DNA of 64,000 bases. It comes from Notospermus geniculatus (taxonomy: Eukaryota > Nemertea > Pilidiophora > Heteronemertea > Lineidae). The position numbers and the translations under genes were made by a program. Below are positions 23,301 to 35,300 of this stretch, piece by piece. Position 1 is the stretch's first letter. Every line of letters starts with the position of its first letter. The DNA is taken from contig NMRB01000539.1 of assembly GCA_002633025.1 (NCBI GenBank), positions 270,777 to 334,776 of the forward strand. The letters are read 5' to 3'. The notes beneath the pieces are model-generated. The model ran no database searches. It was not told the origin of the DNA and saw nothing but the letters and a program-made list of their open reading frames with translations.

Positions 23301-26300
23301 TGCATCAGTCGTCACGGTAGTCTGTGATAACCGCAGTTAGGCCATTATTTTAAAAAAATCTTTAGTTTAGCATCAGTCATACCTATAAAAAGTGAGGAGG
23401 GAGGAGAGTTTTTTTATTTTTTATTTTATTTTTCATATTGAAATGTGATCATCGGAAGAGAGCATTGCAGCTTAAATCATACAATGGACAAACCCTTAGA
23501 AACTCAAAGAGGTTTTTATTTCAAAAAGTACAAATACGAGTCAGTGGCCCAATTGAGGATCGTCAGAGTTTGTTGTAAAATGGTAAACTAAAAGAGGATT
23601 TTTTTTAATTAAAAAAATATTTGAGGCAAGAAATTTCTAGGCGGCAGGTGATGCTAAACTAAAGATTTTTTATTTGGCCTTATTAAGACGTTGATGTTTG
23701 TGATCTATCCAGTAGTCATTCGATGACTACCGTATTCGATCTCAAATCGTAGCTAAGAAAGACGTTGGGCGGCGCTGCATTCGTAACGATGACCTGGAAT
23801 CGTAGATGATGACGGGGTTTGTGAAGTTTGATCAATTGCACTCAAGGTCATCTTTTCGGCTGCAGAGCCATTATACCCGCTGAAATTAACAACCCTTTCA
23901 GAAAAAAAAGTTTTATTTTATCACTTTCAGGAAAAATTCAATGCAAAAATGGGACACTGAATTGGGTCACGTTTGCCAACAGCCATATAAAGTACAACAC
24001 TGAAGTTAAATTATCAAGCGCCCCGAAGATTGCCGATTGCCAGAGGGACTGTCTCAACGCGAAGACCATGAACTGTCGATCAGTACGATACGTTCAGCAT
24101 GAACAGCTCTGCTTTCTGTCGGAGAAGGGCTTCGAAGATGTTCCCAAGGCGGAATTTGTGAACCCACAAGTTGTTGAAACTCCCCTTATTTATGAGTACT
24201 TTTCACAGTGGGTTTGTTCAGGTTGGTATTAAACTCCCTACGCAGTTGTGTACCGCGCCCCCTTCGGTTTACCCGCTCTCCACAACTGCTTAACTTCGTA
24301 AAATTCGCCGCGTTTGGTCAACAGATGGCGCTGAGAGAGTCAACCAATGACAATAGCAATAGCCACCCGTAACCAAGCTGGCCTGAGACACTTTTCCATT
24401 GGCCAAACGGTTCGTAGCCATGGTAGCACAAGAACATCCGTTGCCAACGGGCCAAAGAGTTCTGAAAGCAGCGTGCTGATAGGCTGTAAAACTCGCGCCA
24501 GGCCCTCACGCCATCTGTTGATCAAACGCGGCGACTTCCACGACGTAAAGCAGTTGTGGAGAGCGAGTAAGCCGAAGGGGGCGCGACTCACAACTGCGTA
24601 GGGAGTTTAGGTTGGTATATACCGGTATTCATTTTCTAGAAGTTGTTGTACACCCCTCAGTTCAAGTGTCCAAAAGTGGCAGACTGCCTCCCACAGGCAT
24701 TAAAGATAATGTATCACGGGTATTTTGGAGGGCCAAGAAAATCATTTGTCTGTTTAAACGGGCTGTTCATTTTCGTCACTTGAGGAATCTGAGTTGTGAT
24801 CCTTGGAAAAACGGAAAAAGCTGGGCACTTGCAAATTACAGGGATTATTTGTTGTGCTGTACAGAATAATCGCTGCAATTTGTAGCTTCATAGCTTTCTC
24901 CATTTTCTCAAGGATCACAACTCAGATTCCTCAATTGACGAAAATGAACAGTGTCACGTCTTTCTTTGTTTTCTGAGTAACTTGTTGGTCCCGCTAGAAA
25001 TTCTTTTGATACCAAAAGTATTCCATTTGGTGAGTTGGCATGTCCCAAATAATAAACTGGGGTACTGAAACTATTCAGTTCTACAGTTTTTTTGTTTTTT
25101 AGATCTGACGAAGCGATGTCCGGTCAACAAAGAATGGAAATGGTTCCATTATAAATTAAAAACTCCAACGGTCTTACCAAAGAAGATTTTTTATGCTGTA
25201 ACGACGGAAGATGTATGTCGGCATTTGTGTGAGACGGAAAGACAATTCGATTGCTGGTCATACACGTACCAAGCCAGTGAGAAGAAATGTGGTCTTAGAA
25301 CGCATAAAGATGGCGAACAGACCCTAGTAGATTCAACAACCGTTTCACACGGTGCTGCGAAGTGTGTTGGTAAGTACAGTGTGTTAAAGTTCCTCTGTAC
25401 AGGTGTAATGTGTGAGAATGCCCCCCTTATGACAATGCCCGCTTTATTGTTCGGCGGGCACTCAAATACAGAAAGACATGTTGATCAGTGCGTCCCTCAT
25501 TGTCACGTTGCCGCTTATTCCGTCAATCTTTTGTTTGGGGGCATTGGCAAACGGGGGGCAGTGAAAAACATTACACCGGTATTGAATTCTTCGGTGTTTT
25601 CAAAGTATTAGGAGAATGCAGGTAGAGGTCTCATAGCTTCGTGAAGGTCCCCAAAATAGGGAGTCTTCGCAAAGCCCACGAAACGCCAACGCGAACGCCA
25701 AACACATTGTTTGATGCCACGAAGAGAGCACCGAACAAAAGGATAGGCGTTCGCCTTCGCGTTTCGGGGGCTTTGCGAAAAGGGCCCTATAATGTACATG
25801 TATTCAGATGGAGCAGAGTACATTTTACACTACACTAACATCGGACGACAGAACTTCAAAAATGGGCTTACTTATGGTGATGGAGGCCAATCTAGGTCTA
25901 TATATCTGTCTACTCAACTGTTCAACAATGATCGAGTCCTGTGGAGTGCCATATTTTGTGATATAGGCCTAATCCATGTATCACCATGACCACGTGGAAT
26001 TCCCTTGCCAGAAGTAGCCGGATGGACCCACAGAATCCCGAGTGTCCATCCGGGTCTTTATTAGGTTATACCGATCCTAACCAACCTAGCGGAGGATCGT
26101 GGTACCAAACTATGATCTTTGTTTTCAGTAATTACTGATCTGCCTGGCTATAAACGTAACGTTGGCGGGTGCCACACTGATCACCCATTCTACAGAACCA
26201 TCACCGACACCAACGTCACAACTTGTAAAAATGTGTGCGACAGCCTGAACACGTGTAAATCATTTTTCTACTCGGAGAAAACGTGTAAGATATATACCGA

Positions 26301-29300
26301 TGTTTGCCCAAGTCAGCAACCAAACAACAAGGACTTTGATGCTGTATATGAAAAGGAACAAGCCAAACCACCAGGTAACTATTTACCACCAGATAACTAT
26401 TTACCACCAGGTAACTATTTGCCACCAGGTAACTATTTACCACCAGGTAACTATTTACCACCAGGTAACTATTTACCGCCAGGTAACTATTTACCGCAGG
26501 TAACTATTTACCAACAGGTAACTATTTACCAACAGGTAACTATTTACTGCCAGGTAACTATTTACCAACAGGTAACTATTTACCGCAGGTAACTATTTAC
26601 CACCAGGTAACTATTTACCAACAGGTAACTATTTACCACCGGCCGCTGATGTCGCCTATGTGTAAATGGTAGGGGACCATGACATGGGGCATCTACTTTT
26701 GATTTACCTGTAGGCCTGTAGACCTCATCTGTAGTACAGCCTACAGCCAAACAGCAAAAAAAACGACACACACAATGATAGTAAAAGTAACGTCGTCTCC
26801 GAATTTCGCAAATTTTCGACCCCAACCGGGGTCTTCGGTCTTCGTCAGGTACTTTTTAGGGGGAAACTTTCTAGAAAGTGCCTGAGGAAGACCCCGATTG
26901 GGGTCGAAAATTTGCGAAATTCGGAGACGACTTTTACTTGTACTATCATGTAGAACAGTCTATATCGTGTGATATACACTGTTTAAAGATCCAACTTAGG
27001 CCGAAGTTCCTGTAGATAGCGGTTAATTTCATGCACCATTTGACTGCTGCAGCTACACCAGCAAAATGCAAAGAAGGGCTCACATTGGTCTGGGTCGAAA
27101 GCATCCAGAAACTCATACGCAACCATGATGATCTTGTCATCACCGCAAAAGACGTGACGGAATGCAAGACTGCGTGCGAAACAGAAACTCGCCTGCTGTG
27201 TCGATCAGTTGAATATAAACCCTCAACAACAGAGTGCGTACTCTCTACAGCCAATGGCAATGGCGCTACTTGGACTACATGGGACTGGACTGATGATGAC
27301 GTCATCTATGGAGAGTGGAAATGTTACAGTAAGTACACATGAACATACAAGGTGGCCAAAAAAGCACAAGCATTTTTCCACTATCCATAGCCAAAAACTG
27401 CTGATAGCATGAAGGAAGGATCTTTCTAGAAGAAAAAAGACACCAAGATATCCCAATTCGGTCCAGTGGTTTGAACAACGACAGCTTGTGTAGACGAAAT
27501 GTATGCCTATAGGCCTACCTCACCAAAACTGTTGTAGAACCTCTCTTGGGCCTTGTGATGTACGCCTACAATGCACACTGTTGTAAAGATCAGGCTGGAC
27601 GTTTGGAGGGCGAAAATTCTCAGTCCTTTCTAGAACACACTGGGGGAGGTCAAATGTCTCAGTTAAGAAGTTTACTTACAGTTATGGTTATAGTTTAGTT
27701 AACGTGAGCCCTGAAAATCCTTGCTGGCGTTAACTATGAGTTTACTGCTAGTTAACAGAAAGTTAACTGACAGTTAACTAATAGGTGACAACAGACAGTA
27801 AACCATGGGGAATCCCCATCACTTCCACGTATGACTCCATGAGTCCAGGAGTCCAGGAATCATCTGTGCAGTTTCACTGAAAGGAAAACATGGCCGCTAC
27901 TGCTGGTAAAAAGCGTTTTCGTTGGATTCAAGGCCTGATTATCCAGCTTGTATCGTTGAAATAAACAACATGGCTGCCTCAACTTAACTGAAACATTTGA
28001 CCATCCAACCCAGTTAACTATCAGTTAACGCCTAGGTGTTACTGTCGGAGTAACTACTGTAGGCCTACATTCTGTAGTGCAAAGTTTAAACCAAAATTGG
28101 AAAAGCTTGTGTTAACTACTAGTTAACTAAACTTTTTCCACAACAATCTGTTATAAATTAGTTAACCTGTAGTTAACAGCAAGTTAACTAGACATTTCGG
28201 ACGGTGATGAAATCTCGCAGTTAAGGTTTAGTTAGGCCTAACTAAACTTTAACTGTAACTTTTCCTTTCCACTATAACATTTGACCCCACCCGATGTATT
28301 TGGTTACAGACAAGACTGCCATTTGTGCTGAAGGTTACACCATCAAGTGGGCCGAAGAAATCGTTACAGTAACAAAGGTTAGCGAGCCAGTTAGCTTCGC
28401 AAGAGACGAAGCAAGCTGCATCAACATCTGCCTCAGCTGGACCAAGCCATGCCTTGCTTACACTTATACTGGATTCAATGGCAACGATGCAAGCACTTGT
28501 TCAGTGGTGACGTCGATTACAGCAGTCCAAGCGACATCGTCCACGACCCTTTCGAAGCACCAATGTTATGGTAAGTATAAGGAGCCGCGGTAGTGTAGTG
28601 GCTTGAGTCTCTGGCTAGAGGTCAGAAGGTACCAGGTAACTCCACTCGGCGTGAGACTTTGGCCAAGTCTCTATGCCTCACTTGGCTCACCGCACCCAGG
28701 TGTTAAATGGGTACCGAGCTGGCAAAGATGGTTCATGTGAAAGTCTAGTCATGTGCGCTTTAAGCGGGTGATCCACTGTTGCGATTTTGGCTTGAGACTG
28801 GGTTGCGTTCCCTTGCGATTACCTTATAAGGACTTCCGATTGCCATATAAGGCAACCGCAAGGGAACGCAACCCCGTCTCAAGCCAAAATCGCAACAGTG
28901 GATCACCCGCTTTACCAGCATATGGCGTCGGCGTCGCCGGTAGCGTCGGCGTTCGAATCACTCCTATGTTGAGTCATTGACTGTTTCCACGGCAGTTCGA
29001 CGCTGACGCGAAAGTGCGGTCGAAACAGTCAATGGACTCGACATAGAATGAGTGATTCGAACGCCGACACCGACGCCATTCTGGTGGAAACGAGCCCTTA
29101 CCAAGCAGGTTTTTTGACGCCATTAGACTCGAGTTGGAGTGTACCGTGTTGCAGGCTTGCAATGTGGTTGACACGAGTCGACTTTTTATCTTATAACCTT
29201 CCTTTTCTTCAGTGTCATGGGATGTAGAAAAATATACATCATCAGCGGGCTACCTGGGTCATCCTTGCACAAGCGTCCCGAGTTTGGACAAGATCTATAC

Positions 29301-32300
29301 AGCACGTGACCTGTCCAAATGTAAGGGAGCATGCGATCTCCACAAAGATTGCGTCGGTTTTCAGTACAACGGCAAGGCCCCTTCAACACCTGTTGTTCTA
29401 TCATCGTGTCGACTGTTTGGTTTGGCATGTTCCATTGACATCGCTTTTGCGGACACTACAAGTGCTTTTAGCCACACTTTCTTCAAAAAAGAGTGTAAGT
29501 GTTGATTGTTGTTCTGTTATTTTCATCTGATTCTCACCAGTCAATCTGGCCTGACGCCCATCTAGCCTGGTTTGAATCCATCACGCTTCTGAGGAGCTGA
29601 GAGCCTCAGCCACGACGTGCCAATCAAAATCCGTGTTACAAATGTGTGCCGAAAAAGAAGAGAAAGTGCCAACGGCGATTTGTTTCGCGAGTTCTGATTG
29701 GCTCGGAGGTGGGGTCAAGTAGGGGTTAGATTCATTTATAATTTATGCGTTAACGCAAAAGATGACATGATTGGGACAAGGCTAAAGACGCAGTCGATAG
29801 TCTTGTTTGGACAAGATGGTTATTTCCTGCATTTGACGGGATAAACTCGCACAACCGTTTCGAACCGCTGCCTCTGTTACCCGCGCTCTGAAACTGCTTC
29901 AGTTCACGTAATTCTCATAAGATGGCCAATGGGCGTCACCAGCGCTTGTTAAAATTGGCGCCAAACTAGCTAGCCAATTAGTAATCCGCTTTTAGGACTT
30001 CTTTCGGGCCATAGCGATCACTCTTAAAAAATTCTTGTCACCGCAACTTGTCTGCGAATATTGATGAGATGCTTTAGTCAGCCTGACGAATTATGTCATT
30101 CATGACACAATTTACTTGTCATGGCGAGTCGCACATCTCTGTGACGAGTTCAGTTTATCCAGTTGACAAGGTCTCTAGTTATGGCGATAAGTTGCAGGTG
30201 GCAGGGCATTATTGCGCATGCGCTTCCCTCACATTTATTGCTCAACTTCTTGAACTCTAAGCATGCTGTCACCATCGTTGCCTCAGTAGCCACGAGGCTT
30301 TAGGGGTTATGTCTAGTAGTGTATATATTTCATAGGTCGTAGGTTCGAATCCCGCCGTAGGCCCTGAAATTTGGGAGAGTTTTTCTTTCATATGTACCTG
30401 TTATTAGTACTTGTATCTACCGCATAACGGTCTCTTGCCGCATAATTTTTAATTTTTGTGTAGCCTGAATGACGAGATGTAGTTGTTTCAATGATAAGAT
30501 GTCTCTTTTCCGAGGATGACAAGTTAAAAACTTGTTAATTGACAAGATAGACCCTGTCAATTTAAGCATATTTTGAGAACGAGTTCCAGCTTGTCAGTAC
30601 GACGAGAATTTTTTAGAGTGATGGATGATCATTGTGACTTGTTTCTCTTAGTCAATTAACACATGTCTTGCAGCGGCGTCGGCTCAACTATCAGTAGTTG
30701 CTTTTGATTCCTCGGACGCCATCAGCGCCGTCTTTTGGCGATACTTCAAATTTTCCGCCAATAATGCCAGCGTTTAGTGGATATTGAGATGACATGGAAT
30801 TTGGGGGTCGAGGGTATATACAGAATGAACCTAATGCAAAAGTATAAAAAAACTAAACTTTTGATAGGTGCCAAAATCGCAATGCATCGCTACAAAGGGA
30901 GCTGCGGTCAGCGGGCAGTTCTCTACATCCACGACGCACTGGTTTCAGAACACCAACCACAGGACTATGCCCCGTAATGTATGGGCGGTTATTTCCGCAC
31001 AATTAGACGGGCTTTTCGTGCGAGTGAAGCAGACGTAGACGTGAGTGTAGTGTGCGTAAAGCAAACATCAGAATTATGAAAATAATATTAACGGCCATGA
31101 AAAAAATCATATGTCGACGTGAAAAATATCATCTGCGTTAAACAGACGTTGGGTGGCGCTGCAGCTGATTGCAGCGCCACCAACGTCTTATTAGCCCATA
31201 AGAATTTTTTCACGTTGACATATGATTTTTTTCTAACACACCAAACACGTCTACTTTTGCTTCAAGCACATGATACACACATCTACGTCTACTTCACTCT
31301 CAAGACATGGAGGTCTAATTCTGCGGAAATAACCGCCCATACATGTAGTAATGTCCCCATCAGCTGATGAATTTTCGTTGAAATCGACCCACACGCACAG
31401 AAATAATTCAGAAAACAAATTATTGGAAATGAATAGAAATTCTAAGAATATTCCATTTTTATGAGGATTTATGAGGATTTTACATAATTTCATTTCTTTA
31501 GTGACGCCATTGATTGATCCCAATTCCGTCAACATTATTGACATCAAGACCACGGGGGTCACCGTCACCTGGTCGGCCGTCACTGGAGCATTCGAAAACT
31601 ACTTACTGACGCTTGATCCAAACAAAGATACCACTATTACTGAAAGTAAAGTACTGGCGACTGCGAAAGAGCGGAAGTCAGTGATATCAGGATTAATACC
31701 GGGGAAGGAGTATGCAGTCAGCATTATTATTGAATTCAAAGATAAACGGGTCACAGTAAAACCGGTTTCTAAAAAGTTTAGAACAAGTAAGTCAAACCAT
31801 GGAGGAATAACCTAGGCCGTCTAGGTATTCCTACCGTCTAGGTTATTCCTCCATGGTCAAACTTATAATATGCTTGATGAAGGCGTGTAAAAAGTAAAAA
31901 AGAGTCTTCTGACTTGGTGTGATTATGTATGGCCAAGATGGCTGTCAGGCGGCCATCTTGGATAATGGCTTTTGTCCCGTATATCATAAATTACTGCAAC
32001 TAAAATGCTTTGACCTTGAAATTGTATGTATCTAGGTATCCTCTATCGTATTTTGACCCTTTTTGACATCAAATATGGTGGCCAGTCGGCCATCTTGAAA
32101 ACGGGTCTTTAGCCAATATCTCCTAGAGAACAGCAGCTAGAATGTTGTATCTTGGTATGAATATGTATCCAGGTACCCTACACAAATGCAGGAAATTTCA
32201 GCCGGATTGAACTTCAAATATGGCCGCCATTCGTCCATCTTTAAAAAATGTACTTGGCTCATATCTTATGAACAATAATACCACAAACAATGTTGTAACC

Positions 32301-35300
32301 TGGTATGATGTTTCCCTGGAACATATTGACTTGACACTTGTTCGTTCTTCTGCTACATTCACCCAGGTGAGCACATGGTCCATGGACCATTTCATTTACT
32401 TTAAGAACCATCTCCCGTGGACAAAACAAAGATTCAGCAAGTGGATCCAAGTTTATCTGGTATGGGGATCCATTGGGCACCTGTAACTGGCATAGTCGAG
32501 GACGGTTACGCAATGACTGTGACCCCCACGGGGAAGGTTTCCTTCCCCAACGGTATCAGCGGTACGGTAGGGAGACTCGACAGCCTTCAGCCAGGGACGG
32601 AGTACACCGTAAGCATCACGTCAAAGTCGGGGACGATGGAAAGCGATCCAACGACAAAGGCAGTCCGGACGCGTACGTAAAATGACGTTTTTACCCATAT
32701 TGAGAATAGGGAGGTTTAGAAATCAAACGATAAACGTAAACTTTTACGACAACGTAATTTTTCATACTACAACGTATTCACCAGATTTTATATTGCATTT
32801 TCGGTGCAAAAATAACGTTGTCGTTAACGTTTACGTTTATCGTTTGATTTCTAAACCTCCCTAATATGAATAGTTCTGTGACGGAGGGAACAAGCATAAT
32901 TAGCACAGTTCCCCCAAAATCGTTGTTGGGGAACGTTGTGAAATGAGAGTGAGAGAATGATTCTTTTGTGTTCCCCTGTTGAAAATTAATGATCTCTCTA
33001 GCTGTCTATTGTATGGAAACACTGGGATATAAAGAACATCAGAAAGTGTTACACCTTTTTAAAAGATTTTTAAACGCCACTAGTCGCAATAATTTCATAT
33101 TGGATACATTTACTTGATATTGTGGAAGTAAACTTTTATTCTTATTTTCCAGTTATTCGTATACATGTAGGTTCAAAACTGAAATTCGACCAATATTTAT
33201 TCTGGCCAATTTCCCCCTGACTACTGATGCCTAGGACAAGGCTTCACACTGACCTCTCTGAATACAATAATTTACTCCTTGCACCTTCCTTTTGCAGTGC
33301 CTCAAAATCCTGCTTCTGTCGATGTAATTGAAATCAAAATGGCAACTGCCAAAGTTACTTGGCCAGAAGTTACCCTAGGCAGTTTTGACTCGTACGAGAT
33401 TTCACTTGAGCCCACCACTGGGGGTGCGCGGGTAAAACAAGCTTCAGTTCTAAAGGGGGCGACTTCGAAGTCGACGGAACTGGAGAAGCTTACCGCGGGG
33501 GCGAAGTACACAGTCACGGTTCGGACGAAATGGGGAGAAGTTCTGAGTCCGGTCACTACGAAAGTCTTCAATGCAAGTACGTGCTGGTAATTTCTTCCCA
33601 AGTTGTGGTGCTGAATTCGAGTGCAGTCAGAATTGTCTGCAATGTAGGCCTACAGTAGTGGACATAATTATTAGAACAGGGGGAATTCAAGTGTTCATTC
33701 AAGGCAAAATTTTTCCGCTTCTGTTTTCCAATATCTATATCAAAAGTATTTGAAGTCAGTCCTAGATATGCACTCCTCTAGTCTGATAGGTTTTCGCTGA
33801 ATTCGGATTTAGGACCTTGTTGTCTGTCTGATCCAATTTCATTTTACAGTTGGCGAGCAATACAGATTCCTGGATAATCTCAAAAAATTACTGGAAAATC
33901 TCAAAAAAATGAAGCTTGAATCTCAGCTGTATGAATATCAACTTCTGTATCCAAAGGCTGTCAGATTATACCCCTATTCAATATGTTGTTGCAAGAGAAA
34001 AAAATTCCTCAAAATATCCAGACAAAATGGTGATAATAGCAAATCTCAGGAAATATGTCAAATTATGGTAGTATCATTCTCATGATATCCAGTATCTGAA
34101 TTCAGCGAAAACGTATCAGGCTAGAGGAATGCATATCTAGGACTGACTTCAATGCATATCTAGGACTGTAGATATTGGAATACAGAAGTGGAAATTTTTC
34201 CTGGAATGAAAACTTGAATTCCCCCTGTTCGTCCGCTACTGTACAGTCATACAAAGGTCTACAGGGAACATGTCAATGCATTACATTTTTTCTGTTTTGT
34301 GACCAGAGTGAGACAATTGTTGCATTAAAAACGTTGCCAGTATGCACAGACCTTTGAGGGTGAAAAATTTAGATTATTTTGGAATAACTCTATGGGGGTT
34401 TCTGGAAAATCCTAGGTTAAGGTTTACCAGAAAGTATAATCTGAAAACCACGCGTGTTTTCAGAAAACCTGTAGGTTTTTTCAAAATACATGTACCTTTT
34501 ATGGGTTACATAGAGGACTTTTTTTCTAAGACTGTCAGTATATTCAATCGGGATTCGAGCATCTCAGATAACCAAGCTCGCCAGCATTCAGGGACAACGA
34601 CGTTAACCACTAGGCCAAATTCTTATCCGTTGTTTATTTCCAGAGCCAGTATCTGTGAACGCAAAAACAATTGAGGTTTCTAGCATTACCGATAAGACAG
34701 CCGATGTTGCATGGAATGGCGTCAAGGTTGGCCAATGCGAATCTTACGTAATTCGCACTGTGGTAAACGGTAGGAAATCCAAACAGCACTGAACTTTGAC
34801 ATAAAATTGTGTGCAAAAATGAAACAAACGCCCTAACCATGAAGCATCCTGTAGGCAAAAGAATTTTATATAAAAAGAAAAATGCAGGCAAAATAGCTTA
34901 AAACGTTCTGAATATACCCGTACTGGAGTTTCGCCATCCTAACATCACAAGGCCCATGTTAGGTTTTTCTATAGGTGAAGTGTAGTCCTACATGTACGTC
35001 GGTCATGTCCGTAGGTGGATACTCATGTCTTGGTCCCCTATTAGAGAGGTTTATCAAACGATAAACGTAAACTTTACGTCAACGTTATTTTTCATACTAC
35101 TTATTCACCAGAATTTATATTGCATTTTCGGCACAAAAATAACGTCGTCGTTGACCTTTACGTTTGTCGTTTGATTTCTAAACCCCCCTACTATCTACAC
35201 ATGCACGACAACACTACAGCGGGCGTAAGGAGGGCGAAATTCCAGTGTAAAGTACTGCTGAGTAACACATTTTGAACTAAATAAGCTTCTTCATTTAACC

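Larger units (their letters stand above)
15880..27380 (+). repeat. Tandem segmental duplication, unit 2
   Basis: Head-to-tail copy of the nine-PAN cassette. Homology with unit 1 stops at 27380 (CATTTTTCCA); beyond it the sequence is new. Exons are nearly identical to unit 1, while introns differ by whole insertions. Confidence 0.9.

Noticed and set aside
24347-24601. Overlapping frames on both strands
   Set aside because: Entirely inside the 380-bp fold-back; mirror-image frames result from the inverted arms.
26368-26635. Elastin- or collagen-like PPGNYL structural domain
   Set aside because: Only part of the array is in frame, each unit carries a donor, and unit number and frame are unstable; I treat it as a minisatellite with possible alternative exon ends.
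30342-30352. tRNA gene
   Set aside because: Only the B box is good; no cloverleaf can be drawn and the A box is poor.
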